Shown piece by piece: positions 1-8,515 of a stretch of DNA of 64,000 nucleotides. The number at the start of each line of letters is the position of its first letter. The stretch's first letter is position 1. The notes under the pieces are model-generated. The model was given only the letters and a program-made list of their open reading frames with translations, was not told the origin of the DNA and made no database searches. The DNA is taken from assembly GCA_003054695.1 (NCBI GenBank), contig QAZA01000003.1, positions 103,920-167,919 of the forward strand. Direction: 5' to 3'. The stretch comes from Verrucomicrobia bacterium LW23. Lineage in GTDB: Bacteria; Verrucomicrobiota; Verrucomicrobiia; Methylacidiphilales; UBA1321. The position numbers and the translations under genes were made by a program.

Positions 1-1234
1 AGGGCTCGAATGTGCCGTCATCGGCATAGCGTCGCACGGCGGAGTGCGGGCCCGCAAAGCGCACAAACGGGATGAAGCGGTTGACGGACGCGTCCGCGTT
101 CGCATCGCCCCGGTAATCCGTGGACGTTACGCCGGCGCCCGCCTGGAAGTTGGGGCTGGTGGAGGAGATAAGCGTCGGCCCCCATGAAGGATCGGTCGTC
201 GAGACGCTGCTATGCGTAAAGCTGGAGGCCAGCGTGGAGGGCAGCGACTCCGTGCCGAACACCGGGGTGCGCCCGCTGCCGGCCAGTCCTTCGATGAGAT
301 CGCGCCGGCTGACAAAGCGGTTCTGGGTCGATTCGGCGGTGAGGAAGCCCCGCTCATCTCCGCGGCTGAGGTTGGTGTAGAAGGTATCCGGCGTGGCGAT
401 AGCGGCGGCACCGTCGCGCCACGTGGCCAGGCGGGTGATCTCCGTTGTGCCCAGGCCCAGGGTGGTCAGGTCCGCGTACGCCTGCCAGGTTTTGAGGGGC
501 GCGCGGAGATCGCCGGGCGTGTTTCGGTAACCGGCAATGTTGGCGTCCAGGCGGCCGGAGACATCGTACACCGTGTAGGCAAAGCGGCCCACCACGGCCT
601 CCGGCGAGTACGGGTTGGCGCCCTCCGCCACGGAGGGCGTTTCCACGCCCGACCGGGTGGTATACACCCATGTGGGCAGCGTGGCGGAGCCCAGGCGCGG
701 GCCGCCGGTGCCATACCAGCGGGCCTCGCTTATCGACCGCCCATTGGCGCTGGGGGTGCTGATGGAGACTGCGGAACCGATGGTTTGCCGCCCCAGCCCC
801 GTGCCAGTCGTTGCGGGATCCGCCGAGATTTTGATGATGGTGGTGGCCCCGATAGCGTTGGTGCCCGCCACGCCGGAGGGCAGCGGCAGGCTGTTCTCCG
901 CCACCAGGGGTCGCATGTAAATGGCGCCGGAGGTCGGGTCGGTCGCCACGTCGGAACCCTCGTGCATCTCGCGGCGCAGTTGCCCGATAATGTAGTCCCC
1001 GGACGAACGAGCCATCTGATCCGCCCGCCCCTGGTTGGCACTACTGAAGGAGATTTGCCGGTTGAGCGTGGCGCGACTGAAGAAGGCGAGGATCACCACC
1101 GTAAGCAGGGCGACAACGGCCAGCGTCATCAGCAACGCAAAAGCGCGCCCGCGGCTGCGATGAAGTCGCGCAGGCAGGTGCGCATGCGGATGCGAGGCGT
1201 GCGGCACAGCGAAGAAATGGGGTAGCATTTGCAT
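1..1234 (-). CDS. Verru_Chthon cassette A-like prepilin-type protein, 3' end beyond window
   Basis: The reverse strand is open from an ATG at 1234 to the window edge (411 codons) without a stop. The product begins with a short basic leader and then one hydrophobic helix, RAFALLMTLAVVALLTVVIL (about residues 29-48). A polar region follows, with patches such as RRDLIEGLAG. This layout, a GspK/PilX-like N-terminal helix followed by a very large exported domain, is that of Verru_Chthon protein A. A full cassette with its own A protein lies at 43.9-50.4 kb, so this is probably a second, diverged copy. The C-terminal part is outside the window. It is inferred to be an inner-membrane-anchored periplasmic or pseudopilus component. 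Family assignment rests on N-terminal pattern and composition only. Confidence 0.6.
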   Translation of the reverse strand, partial: MQMLPHFFAVPHASHPHAHLPARLHRSRGRAFALLMTLAVVALLTVVILAFFSRATLNRQISFSSANQGRADQMARSSGDYIIGQLRREMHEGSDVATDPTSGAIYMRPLVAENSLPLPSGVAGTNAIGATTIIKISADPATTGTGLGRQTIGSAVSISTPSANGRSISEARWYGTGGPRLGSATLPTWVYTTRSGVETPSVAEGANPYSPEAVVGRFAYTVYDVSGRLDANIAGYRNTPGDLRAPLKTWQAYADLTTLGLGTTEITRLATWRDGAAAIATPDTFYTNLSRGDERGFLTAESTQNRFVSRRDLIEGLAGSGRTPVFGTESLPSTLASSFTHSSVSTTDPSWGPTLISSTSPNFQAGAGVTSTDYRGDANADASVNRFIPFVRFAGPHSAVRRYADDGTFEP

Positions 1235-1637
1235 GGATGCTTCGCAATAGGAGGGAGCAAGGAGAGCGAGTAGAACGAGGACGCCGCGCGCGCGCAACCT
1301 GAAGGAGGGTGGGAAGCTCAGTTCGGCGGAGGGCAATGTATAAGCGAAAGTCAGGCAGAGGTAAGCGGCGGTCCGGGAGGCGAGGTGTTGTGAAGGGCTT
1401 CGCTCACTCCTTTAAAGAAGTACATCCAACCCCAGCAAAGGTCAATGCTTAAACACCATCGATCGCATTTAACCAGCTCGCAACGGCAACTCCCACAAGA
1501 TTCACGCAGCACGCGCCGCGTAAAGCTGCTCAATCAGCGGGTGCGGCGGGCGGCGAAGCTTACCGAATGCATACCGTTTTCTTGCCATTTTCCCATTGCG
1601 GGCGCTGGGGGTACCTGATAGAAACCATGCCTTTTCT
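1235..1637. other. Divergent intergenic region, no gene recognised
   Basis: About 400 bp separate the leftward A-like gene from the rightward glycosyltransferase gene. Short open frames exist, but none has a recognisable protein or ribosome site. Promoters for both directions must lie here, but I could not pick a convincing -35/-10 pair. Confidence 0.5.
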
Positions 1638-2372
1638 ATGAATTCTGCGGACTTTACACCCATCGATTCCAGCGTGCCCTACCTCTCTGTAGTCATGCCG
1701 GTATATAATGAAGCTGCCACGGTACACGTGATTATTGGCCTTGTACTGAAGCAGACGATGGTGAAGGAGCTGATCATTGTCAACGATTGCTCTACTGACA
1801 ATACGTATGAAGTATTGAAGGGAATCGCCGCCAATGAGAGCAGGATACGCCTTTACACCCACGACGTAAACCAGGGCAAGGGCGCGGCGCTGCGCACCGG
1901 CATTCAGAAGGCGGAGGGCAGTGTGGTTATCATCCAGGACGCGGATCTGGAGTACGATCCCGCCGAGTACTGCAAGATCCTCGCCCCCATGCTTAGCGGC
2001 CGTGCGGACGTAGTGTATGGCTCCCGCTTCCTGGGCTCCGAGGCGCACCGTGTTCTCTACTACTGGCACTACCTGGGTAACAACGTTATTACGCAGGTTT
2101 CCAACATGTTTTCCAATCTCAACTGTACGGATATTGAGACGTGCTATAAGGCGTTTCGCCGCGAGATTATCCAGAGCATTACGCTGGAGGAAAACCGCTT
2201 TGGCTTTGAGCCCGAGGTTACCGCCAAAATCGCCAACTACACGCCCCGCCTTCGCATTTACGAGGTGGCGATCTCCTACTACGGCCGCACGTACGAGGAA
2301 GGCAAGAAGATTGGCTGGCGCGACGGTTTCCGGGCGATGTACGCGATCGTGAAATACAATCTGTTCCGCTAA
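1638..2372 (+). CDS. Family 2 glycosyltransferase (polyprenyl-phosphate sugar transferase type)
   Basis: A 244-residue cytoplasmic GT-A fold glycosyltransferase. Near the N-terminus it has [13 protein letters not shown], then [12 protein letters not shown], the [11 protein letters not shown] stretch, and the metal/nucleotide motif [18 protein letters not shown] follows, and a C-terminal [17 protein letters not shown] block. This order is typical of the DPM1/GtrB-like group that moves a sugar from a nucleotide onto a polyprenyl phosphate. ATG 1638 is preferred to an upstream TTG at 1596 because the family starts just before the VVMPVYNE strand. It lies 6 bp before a large multi-pass membrane protein, so the pair probably forms an operon that makes and then uses a lipid-linked sugar. 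There is no C-terminal membrane segment. The sugar is unknown. Confidence 0.88.
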   Translation: MNSADFTPIDSSVPYLSVVMPVYNEAATVHVIIGLVLKQTMVKELIIVNDCSTDNTYEVLKGIAANESRIRLYTHDVNQGKGAALRTGIQKAEGSVVIIQDADLEYDPAEYCKILAPMLSGRADVVYGSRFLGSEAHRVLYYWHYLGNNVITQVSNMFSNLNCTDIETCYKAFRREIIQSITLEENRFGFEPEVTAKIANYTPRLRIYEVAISYYGRTYEEGKKIGWRDGFRAMYAIVKYNLFR

Positions 2373-2378
2373 CGCGCT

Positions 2379-4532
2379 ATGTCGTTTGGCGATCTCATCT
2401 TGTCCCAGGCCGGGATACTCGCCACTTGGATTCTCTACACGCTCGGCTGCCTGGGCTGGGGGTGGAGTGTTACGTCGCGGCTGAGCGTCTCGCCGCAGCG
2501 GCTTTTCCTCTACTCCTTCTTTACGGGTTTTGCCATCGTTCTGGCCCTGGCGGAGCTGTGGCACTTTTTCCTGCCGGTCAGCCGCGTTACCGCCTTTGCG
2601 CTCATCGGCCCCGGCCTGGCGCTGCTGGCGGTGCACGGCTTCCTGTACGGCAAGACGCTGCGCGGGCCCGCGCTGCGCAACATGGGTGTGCAGGCGTTGT
2701 TGACGCTGCTGTGCATGGTGCCGCTGGCCCATCGGTCGCTGGATAACATCATCAATTTCGACGCCGGCCTGTACTACCTTAACACGCTGGACTGGCTGCA
2801 TACTTACCCGCTGGTGCCGGGCCTGGCCAATCTCCACGCGCGGCTGGGGTACAACAACATCTTCCTGCTGTTCTCCTCCGTGCTGGATGTGGGCAGCCTG
2901 AATGCGCGCGGCTATTACATGGCCACGGGGCTGGTGGCGGCGCCGTTTATCGGCCATTGCGGGGCGGCGATGCTCCGGGCCCTGCGCCAGCGCCGCAAAC
3001 TGCGGCCGCTGGAGTGGCTGGAGATTGCGCTCCTCTTCGCGGGCTCCCTTGTGGTGCAGCACCCGTGGATCGGCCTTTCCTCGCCCTCGTCGGACGTGGC
3101 GTCCGGCTTCCTCAATCTGGTGGCCGCCATCGCTTTTGTGGAGGCCGTCTCGCTGCGCGCGAAGCGTCTGCGGCCGTTTCACGTGCTCTTTTTGCTGGGC
3201 ATTTTCAGTGTCGCCGGGTTTACGCTGAAGCTCAGCGGCATCTTTCTGTGCGCCGGCTTTGCCGGCATGGCGCTGCTGCGCTTTTGGCGCGAGCTGTTGC
3301 CCGCGTGGCCGCGCCTTCTTCTGCCGCTGGTCCTCATCTCCCTGCCGCTGCTGCTGCATATGGGGCGCTCCGTGGTGCTGACGGGCTACCCGCTCTATCC
3401 CATCCGCGCACTGCGAATCCCCTTCGACTGGCAGGTGCCCAAGGCCACGGTGGTGGAGGAAGCGCGGACCATCGCCGTGTGGGCCCGCACGCCCGGCCGC
3501 ATAGACGATCCCCGCGCGCACACCTACACGGAGTGGCTCTCTCCCTGGTGGAAGCATTTTCGCGTGCAGGCCGTGCTGATTATCCCAATGGTGCTGGCCG
3601 CCCTGCTGGTGCCCTTTATGCTGGTTGTCGCCATCTTCCGCGTGCGACCGTTCCGTGTCTCCCTCGGCGGGCGGGCGTGGCATCGCGCCACGGAGCAGGC
3701 GCCCGAAGCGCTCCCGGCGACGGAGCCGGAGGAGGCGGCGGCTCCGCCCAGCGCCGAGCTTTGGCCCTCGCCATTCAGAGAGCCACCGCCCGCTCCCCCT
3801 CCCGCTCCGGTCGCCCCCCTCCCGCCCCGCAAGTCCAGGCACTATGGCGTTACCTTCCGCCTGGCCCTCGCACTGGAGTCGGGCGACGCGCCGGCCCGGA
3901 AGTTCGCATCGGTTCCCGGCCGATACCTGTTGCTGCTGCTGGCCATCCCCGTTCTCTTTGCGCTGGGCGCCTGGTTTACCAACGCGCCGGACCCTCGCTT
4001 TTGCCTGGGGCCGCTTGGCATTATTACGGCGGTGATGGTGGCGCAGATGGGCTTTACCCTCCAGCGTTTCCGGTTCGAGACGCTTACCGGCATCGCAATC
4101 GCCGCGGTCGGGATCGCGTCGTTCGGACTCATCGGCCGGATCAATGCGGATCCCAACGCGTCCGGAATGGTCCCTGTCATCATCGCGGCGGGCGTGCTGA
4201 TGCTGGGCGCAACCGTGGTGCTTTGCTTCATGTTCCCGCGCGGGCTGCGCTCGGCCAAAATCGGGGTGATGTGCACGCTGGCGCTCTGTCTCTCTTTCTG
4301 GCAGGTCAATATCTGGATCCTGAAAGGCGTGCCCGACCGCAGCCCGCTGGCGCCCTTCCCCCCCACCACGGCGGAGCCCCAGGTGCTTTCGGACGGCACC
4401 ACCGTCTACCGCATCACCGGCACCACGCAAAACTGGGATGGCCCGCTGGAGGCCGCGCCGTATATTGATCCGCGACTGATCCACCGCGGGCCCACGCCCC
4501 GCGACGGGTACCGGATTAAGCTCGAAAAGTAG
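2379..4532 (+). CDS. Large multi-pass membrane protein, possible glycosyltransferase
   Basis: A 717-residue inner-membrane protein with more than ten hydrophobic segments. A proline/alanine-rich soluble linker interrupts it at about residues 440-490. The patch INFDAGLYYLNTLDWLHTYP, followed by a VPGLANLHARLGYNN-type loop, resembles the LIC_10190-type membrane proteins of polysaccharide loci. Its topology also recalls lipid-sugar-dependent GT-C transferases. It follows the family 2 glycosyltransferase by 6 bp, so it is inferred to use the lipid-linked sugar made by that enzyme, or to act in export or decoration of a glycan. No catalytic residue can be assigned with confidence. The membrane assignment is certain; the enzymatic role is inference. 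Confidence 0.7.
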   Translation: MSFGDLILSQAGILATWILYTLGCLGWGWSVTSRLSVSPQRLFLYSFFTGFAIVLALAELWHFFLPVSRVTAFALIGPGLALLAVHGFLYGKTLRGPALRNMGVQALLTLLCMVPLAHRSLDNIINFDAGLYYLNTLDWLHTYPLVPGLANLHARLGYNNIFLLFSSVLDVGSLNARGYYMATGLVAAPFIGHCGAAMLRALRQRRKLRPLEWLEIALLFAGSLVVQHPWIGLSSPSSDVASGFLNLVAAIAFVEAVSLRAKRLRPFHVLFLLGIFSVAGFTLKLSGIFLCAGFAGMALLRFWRELLPAWPRLLLPLVLISLPLLLHMGRSVVLTGYPLYPIRALRIPFDWQVPKATVVEEARTIAVWARTPGRIDDPRAHTYTEWLSPWWKHFRVQAVLIIPMVLAALLVPFMLVVAIFRVRPFRVSLGGRAWHRATEQAPEALPATEPEEAAAPPSAELWPSPFREPPPAPPPAPVAPLPPRKSRHYGVTFRLALALESGDAPARKFASVPGRYLLLLLAIPVLFALGAWFTNAPDPRFCLGPLGIITAVMVAQMGFTLQRFRFETLTGIAIAAVGIASFGLIGRINADPNASGMVPVIIAAGVLMLGATVVLCFMFPRGLRSAKIGVMCTLALCLSFWQVNIWILKGVPDRSPLAPFPPTTAEPQVLSDGTTVYRITGTTQNWDGPLEAAPYIDPRLIHRGPTPRDGYRIKLEK

Positions 4533-4616
4533 ATTAGTAGATTGTCGCAGCTGTGCCGTGGGTGCTAAAAGTGGTGATTCAACGCCTCGCACTACCGCGT
4601 GGCCCTCACGTAATCC

Positions 4617-6095
4617 ATGCCATCCACCACATCCGACTCTGCCTCCGCCCGACGCCCGAACATCCTCCTCATCACCACCGACCAGCAGCGCGGCGACTGC
4701 CTGGGGATAAACGGCAACGCGTACATCGAGACTCCTAACCTCGATCACCTCGCCTCCCAGGGCGTCAACTTTACGCGCGGCTACACCACCTGCCCCGTGT
4801 GCGTGCCGGCCCGGCGCACGCTGCTCTCCGGCCAAAGCCCGGATACACATGGGCTGCGGAAGTATCAGGATGGCCTGGAGTTTAATCCGCCCGCCACGTT
4901 GCCTGGCGAGCTGAGCGCCGCCGGATATCAGACGCAGCTTATCGGCAAGATGCACCTGCACCCGCAGGGCAAGCGGTACGGGTTTGACAACATCGTCCTC
5001 TCGGAAACCACACACTACCGCCCGCAGAGTGAATTTCAGAAGCGCAACGACTACGTCTCGTGGCTGGCCGCGCAGGGCGTCACGCGCCACCCGCACACGC
5101 ACGGCATCAATGGCAACGGCCGCATCACCCGCCCGTGGGGGATGGAGGAGCACCTGCACATCAACAACTGGATGGCCGAGGAAGCCGTTCGCTTTCTTAC
5201 CGAGCGGCGCGACCCAACCTGCCCTGTCTTCCTGCACCTCTCGTTCTTCCACCCGCACCCGCCGCTGGTGCCGCTGGACCACTATTTTCAGCGCTACCTG
5301 TCCAAGGATCTGCCCGGGCCGACGCACGGCATGTGGTCGCGCGGCGAGCCCGAGCTCCACCGCCCGGTTATCCCGCCCGACAGCGCCACAGGGCCGTATG
5401 ATCCGGAGATCATTCGCCGGGCCACCGCCGCCTACTACGCGCTGATCAACCACATCGACGACTGCATCGCCTACATACTGGAGCGCTGGCGCGGCTACGG
5501 CAGCCCGGACGGAAACGAGCCGCTCTACATCCTCTTTAGCTCCGACCACGGCGAGATGATGGGCGACCACCAGCTCTTCCGTAAATCGCTGGGCTACGAG
5601 GCCTCGGCGCGGGTTCCGTTTTTCCTCACCGGCCTGGGCACGCCGCCCGTGCCTAACGAGGCGCGCAGCTCGCAGGAGTTGGTGTGCTGGGAGGATGTGG
5701 CGCCCACGCTGCTGGACCTTGCCGGGGTGGCGATCCCGCCGTCCATGGAGGGCATTTCCCTCGCCCCTCTGCTTCGCGGCGAAGCCCCCGCCCAGCGTCG
5801 CGACCACATCTTTGGCCAGTGCGGCGGCCACCACCACAACCTGTGGGTTACCACCGCCACGCACAAGTACCTCTGGTTCCCCCGCACCAACGAGGAACAG
5901 CTCTTTAATCTGGCCGTGGACCCGAAAGAATGCCACGATATCTCAGGCGACGACGCAGGCACCCTGGACAAGATGCGCAATCTGCTCGCCACACACGTCG
6001 CCACTCGCAAGGATCTCACCTACAAGCGCGAAGACCTGAAGCCCTGCCGCAACCAGGAGCCGCACATCTTCTGGCCGCAGCCCACGGCTGCGTGA
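4617..6095 (+). CDS. Type I sulfatase (formylglycine-dependent)
   Basis: A 492-residue sulfatase of the alkaline-phosphatase superfamily. The N-terminus has NILLITTDQQRGD, whose aspartates bind the metal. The active-site signature is CVPAR with the modifiable Cys at residue 62. Later blocks include GKMHLHP and a C-terminal SSDHGEMMGDH motif that supplies further metal ligands. The Cys must be oxidised to formylglycine; a true formylglycine-generating enzyme is encoded at 35864-36826. No signal peptide is seen from the ATG at 4617, which is unusual for a polysaccharide sulfatase. The enzyme may be cytoplasmic, or a start upstream may have been missed. The substrate is not predictable. It lies 84 bp after the membrane protein gene. 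Confidence 0.92.
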   Translation: MPSTTSDSASARRPNILLITTDQQRGDCLGINGNAYIETPNLDHLASQGVNFTRGYTTCPVCVPARRTLLSGQSPDTHGLRKYQDGLEFNPPATLPGELSAAGYQTQLIGKMHLHPQGKRYGFDNIVLSETTHYRPQSEFQKRNDYVSWLAAQGVTRHPHTHGINGNGRITRPWGMEEHLHINNWMAEEAVRFLTERRDPTCPVFLHLSFFHPHPPLVPLDHYFQRYLSKDLPGPTHGMWSRGEPELHRPVIPPDSATGPYDPEIIRRATAAYYALINHIDDCIAYILERWRGYGSPDGNEPLYILFSSDHGEMMGDHQLFRKSLGYEASARVPFFLTGLGTPPVPNEARSSQELVCWEDVAPTLLDLAGVAIPPSMEGISLAPLLRGEAPAQRRDHIFGQCGGHHHNLWVTTATHKYLWFPRTNEEQLFNLAVDPKECHDISGDDAGTLDKMRNLLATHVATRKDLTYKREDLKPCRNQEPHIFWPQPTAA

Positions 6096-6125
6096 GCATA
6101 GAAGGATGAAGGAGCAGGACCGGAG

Positions 6126-6899
6126 TTGCCGAACCGAACCACCGATGCGACGCCTGTGAAACCGCAAACCCCACTTCCCGATCCCGGCGCGGATGCTCTC
6201 CGGCGCGTGTTTGAGGAACTGCGCGATGCCTCGCTGGCGGGTGACGAAGCGAAGGTTTGCGGGATTCTCCGAGGGCTGCTGCCGGATGCCGAGCGCATCC
6301 GGGCAGCCGTCGCGCGGCCGGATTTCACCAGGTACAAGCCGGGGCCCGGGGAGGCTGAGGAAGGCAGGGACTTCGATCCCAACGCGGCCTTCGACGACGC
6401 CGTGTTTCATTGTCCGGCACGGGGCTTCGCCCTGGCGGCCCTCGACACAAAGGCGATGCTGCGGGCCATGGACATCACCCTGGCCGGCACGCCTGCTGAC
6501 GCCCGCCCGGGCGAGGTGCGCGTGCAACGTCTCTCCTCCGCCGAGCTCGCTCAGCCGCAGGATCAAACGTTTGCGGCAAGGGCCTTCGCCCGCGAGATGC
6601 ACCTGCGGAACATGGTTTGCCCGTTACGCGCCGACATCGCCTTCTACCTGGTCTGGTTCCTCCAACCGCGCTCGGGACGCAAAGTCCCCTTCCCCATCCA
6701 CGTCCTTTACTGGGACGGTCGCGGCTGGAGCGCCCTCTACCAGGCCTGGTGCAACCCCTGGGCACCTGGCTGGAACCGGCCCGTTGCCCGCGTGTTGCAC
6801 CTGCTCTTTCCCCTCATGTCCTGTATCGGCGTTCCGGCAGCGCTGATCGACTATGTTTATCGCGATCCCGAAGTGCCTGCGCCGCAAAGCGTTGCCTGA
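6126..6899 (+). CDS. Hypothetical protein
   Basis: A 257-residue soluble protein that I do not recognise. It is helical at the N-terminus (LRRVFEELRDASLAGDEAKV) and has a later aromatic-rich part with YWDGRGWSALYQAWCNPW. The start is a TTG after a GGAG at 6122-6125; a GTG at 6156 is an alternative. It follows the sulfatase by about 30 bp. Its last 43 bp overlap the 3' end of the convergent amidohydrolase gene. No function is assigned. Confidence 0.55.
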   Translation: MPNRTTDATPVKPQTPLPDPGADALRRVFEELRDASLAGDEAKVCGILRGLLPDAERIRAAVARPDFTRYKPGPGEAEEGRDFDPNAAFDDAVFHCPARGFALAALDTKAMLRAMDITLAGTPADARPGEVRVQRLSSAELAQPQDQTFAARAFAREMHLRNMVCPLRADIAFYLVWFLQPRSGRKVPFPIHVLYWDGRGWSALYQAWCNPWAPGWNRPVARVLHLLFPLMSCIGVPAALIDYVYRDPEVPAPQSVA

Positions 6900-8044
6900 T
6901 TCTGTTCTATCCGCATCCTCGGGCAGGCCGCCAGCGCGCCTTCGGAGCGAATCCAGGCCTGCAGAGCGGCCGGCGCTGAGCTCAGCACAAAGGAGCTCCC
7001 CGGGTCCTGCGCATCCCAGCGCGGCGCGCCGCTGGCGTGGATGACGAGGCGTGAGCCGGAAACCGAGCGCAAGAGGCGCCAGAACTCCCCGGGCGGATCC
7101 ACCGGCGTAATGGCGCCGGAGCCAAAGCGGAAATGCCGGCCCACCACCTCGCTGGGCAACTCGCGCAGCCACGGGCATTCGGAGCGCAGCGCTTTCCAGT
7201 TTTTGTCGAAGCGCCACAGGTAAGGCGGCAGCCAGGCCACGCCGGTGCCCATGCCCAGCACGGTAAGCTCCGGAAAATCCACAAACGCGCCACTGGTTAC
7301 CAGGCTGGTAAGGTGCGCCGTAAATACGGATGTACGCGCCACGCGCATCTCCGCCATCGTGCCCGGCCAGCCGCTGGGCGTGGGCGGATTGCTGGTGCCC
7401 ATCCCCTCCGTGCCGGAGACGATCGCCACCGCCAGCCCGCACTCCGCCGCCGCCTTAAAAATGGGCCGGAAGTGCGCGTGCCCATAGGGCATACGCGCAC
7501 CGGCGGGCAGCAGCACCTGCACCATGCGGGGGTGCCGCGCGGCGCGATGGATCTCCCGCACCGCTTCCTCCACGTGCTGCGTGGCCACGGTAATGCTGCC
7601 AAACAGGCGCGCATCCGCCTCCAGAAAGCGGTCGGTGATCCACCGGTTAACGGCCCGCGCCACCTCCACCGGGTAGTCCACATCGCCGTAGGTTGCAATC
7701 AGCGGGGAATCGTAGCAGCTGATGACGGCAGCCGCCAGGTTATGGGCCTCCAGCCAGTCCCGGGCAAGCACGTCGGGGTGGGGAAACGCCGCCGCCCCCA
7801 CGGTGCCCGGCCCCTGCATGGCTGCGGAATAGGCCGCGGCGTCGGGATCGTAATACATCGGCCGCACAACCAGGCCGGCCGGAGTGTGGCCGCCCGGGGC
7901 GCGCAGCCAGCGCTCGTGCCAGGTGGCGCTGAGGTAGGGCAGGATGTCTTCGTCCGCCTGCCAGCGCACGTGCACGTCCGCGTCTATAGTGGGGATGGAG
8001 GCTGCCGTCGTTAGTGAGGGATTCATCGTCGTGGTCGTAGTCAT
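6857..8044 (-). CDS. Amidohydrolase-2 family paralogue lacking metal ligands (probable pseudoenzyme)
   Basis: A 395-residue member of the ACMSD/amidohydrolase-2 TIM-barrel family and a paralogue of the product of 8516-9664. The two align through the barrel: GLAVAIVSGTEGMG here versus GLPVAAHPTHEGKG there, and VIHASGAPRWD here versus MFSSDFPHWD there. The metal-binding His residues and the catalytic Asp of the family are replaced in this copy. The EGG after strand six has become GTG. Only the N-terminal IDADVHV remains. It is therefore probably not a hydrolase or decarboxylase and may serve as a structural partner of the intact paralogue. It is last in a three-gene operon. Its ATG overlaps the Rieske stop codon in an ATGA junction, which implies translational coupling. 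A second ATG six codons in is also possible. Confidence 0.85.
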   Translation of the reverse strand: MTTTTTMNPSLTTAASIPTIDADVHVRWQADEDILPYLSATWHERWLRAPGGHTPAGLVVRPMYYDPDAAAYSAAMQGPGTVGAAAFPHPDVLARDWLEAHNLAAAVISCYDSPLIATYGDVDYPVEVARAVNRWITDRFLEADARLFGSITVATQHVEEAVREIHRAARHPRMVQVLLPAGARMPYGHAHFRPIFKAAAECGLAVAIVSGTEGMGTSNPPTPSGWPGTMAEMRVARTSVFTAHLTSLVTSGAFVDFPELTVLGMGTGVAWLPPYLWRFDKNWKALRSECPWLRELPSEVVGRHFRFGSGAITPVDPPGEFWRLLRSVSGSRLVIHASGAPRWDAQDPGSSFVLSSAPAALQAWIRSEGALAACPRMRIEQNQATLCGAGTSGSR

Positions 8045-8514
8045 TCCGTTTCCTGGGCGCCGCCCTTGCTGCGCAGTTCAATCCAAAGTTCGCCGTCGCG
8101 GAGAGTCACCGGGTAGGTGCGTACCTTCAGGCGCTCATCAAACACCGCCCGGCCGCTTTCCAGGCTAAACTCCCAGCCGTGCCACGGGCAGCGCAGGATG
8201 GTGCCCACCTGCCCCCAGTTGTACTCGCCCGTGCGCGCGGCGGGCGCGTTGGTGCCGGTTAGCCGCCCGCGACAAAGTTCCGCCCCCCAGTGCGGGCAAA
8301 AATTGCGGAGTGCGTACCAGCGCCCGCCCACGTTAAACACGCCAATGGAGATCTTCCCCACCGCCACAATGCGCCGCCCGCCCTCGGGGATATCCGCCGC
8401 CGCACCCACGCAGATCGAATCCGGCAGCGCGCCGGATCTTGACGTCTCGTCCGCTGTGGAACGCGGCCCGCTCGATGTCCCGGCTAATGTTGCTGACGCC
8501 GTTTCCGTTTTCAT
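8041..8514 (-). CDS. Rieske-type [2Fe-2S] ferredoxin
   Basis: A 157-residue small Rieske protein. The cluster ligands are plain: C73-P-H75 in NFCPHWGAELC and C109-P-W-H112 in RCPWHGWEF, with the usual C-terminal SGRAVFD and VRTYPV strands. The 30-odd N-terminal residues are low-complexity. The domain resembles ferredoxins that pass electrons to ring-hydroxylating oxygenases. No oxygenase or reductase gene is in the window, which leaves the partner unknown. ATG 8514 is chosen because it lies 1 nt past the stop of the upstream amidohydrolase. The gene also overlaps the next one by an ATGA junction. The three genes thus form a tightly coupled operon. Confidence 0.92.
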   Translation of the reverse strand: MKTETASATLAGTSSGPRSTADETSRSGALPDSICVGAAADIPEGGRRIVAVGKISIGVFNVGGRWYALRNFCPHWGAELCRGRLTGTNAPAARTGEYNWGQVGTILRCPWHGWEFSLESGRAVFDERLKVRTYPVTLRDGELWIELRSKGGAQETE

Positions 8515-8515
8515 G

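Noticed and set aside
1351..1533. Small minus-strand frame of 60 codons
   Set aside because: No ribosome site or similarity, and cysteine/tryptophan-rich composition typical of chance frames.
1560..5936. Very long open frame on the minus strand (over 1400 codons)
   Set aside because: It is the antisense shadow of the glycosyltransferase, membrane protein and sulfatase genes in high-GC DNA; its product is low-complexity and Gly/Arg/Ala/His-rich.
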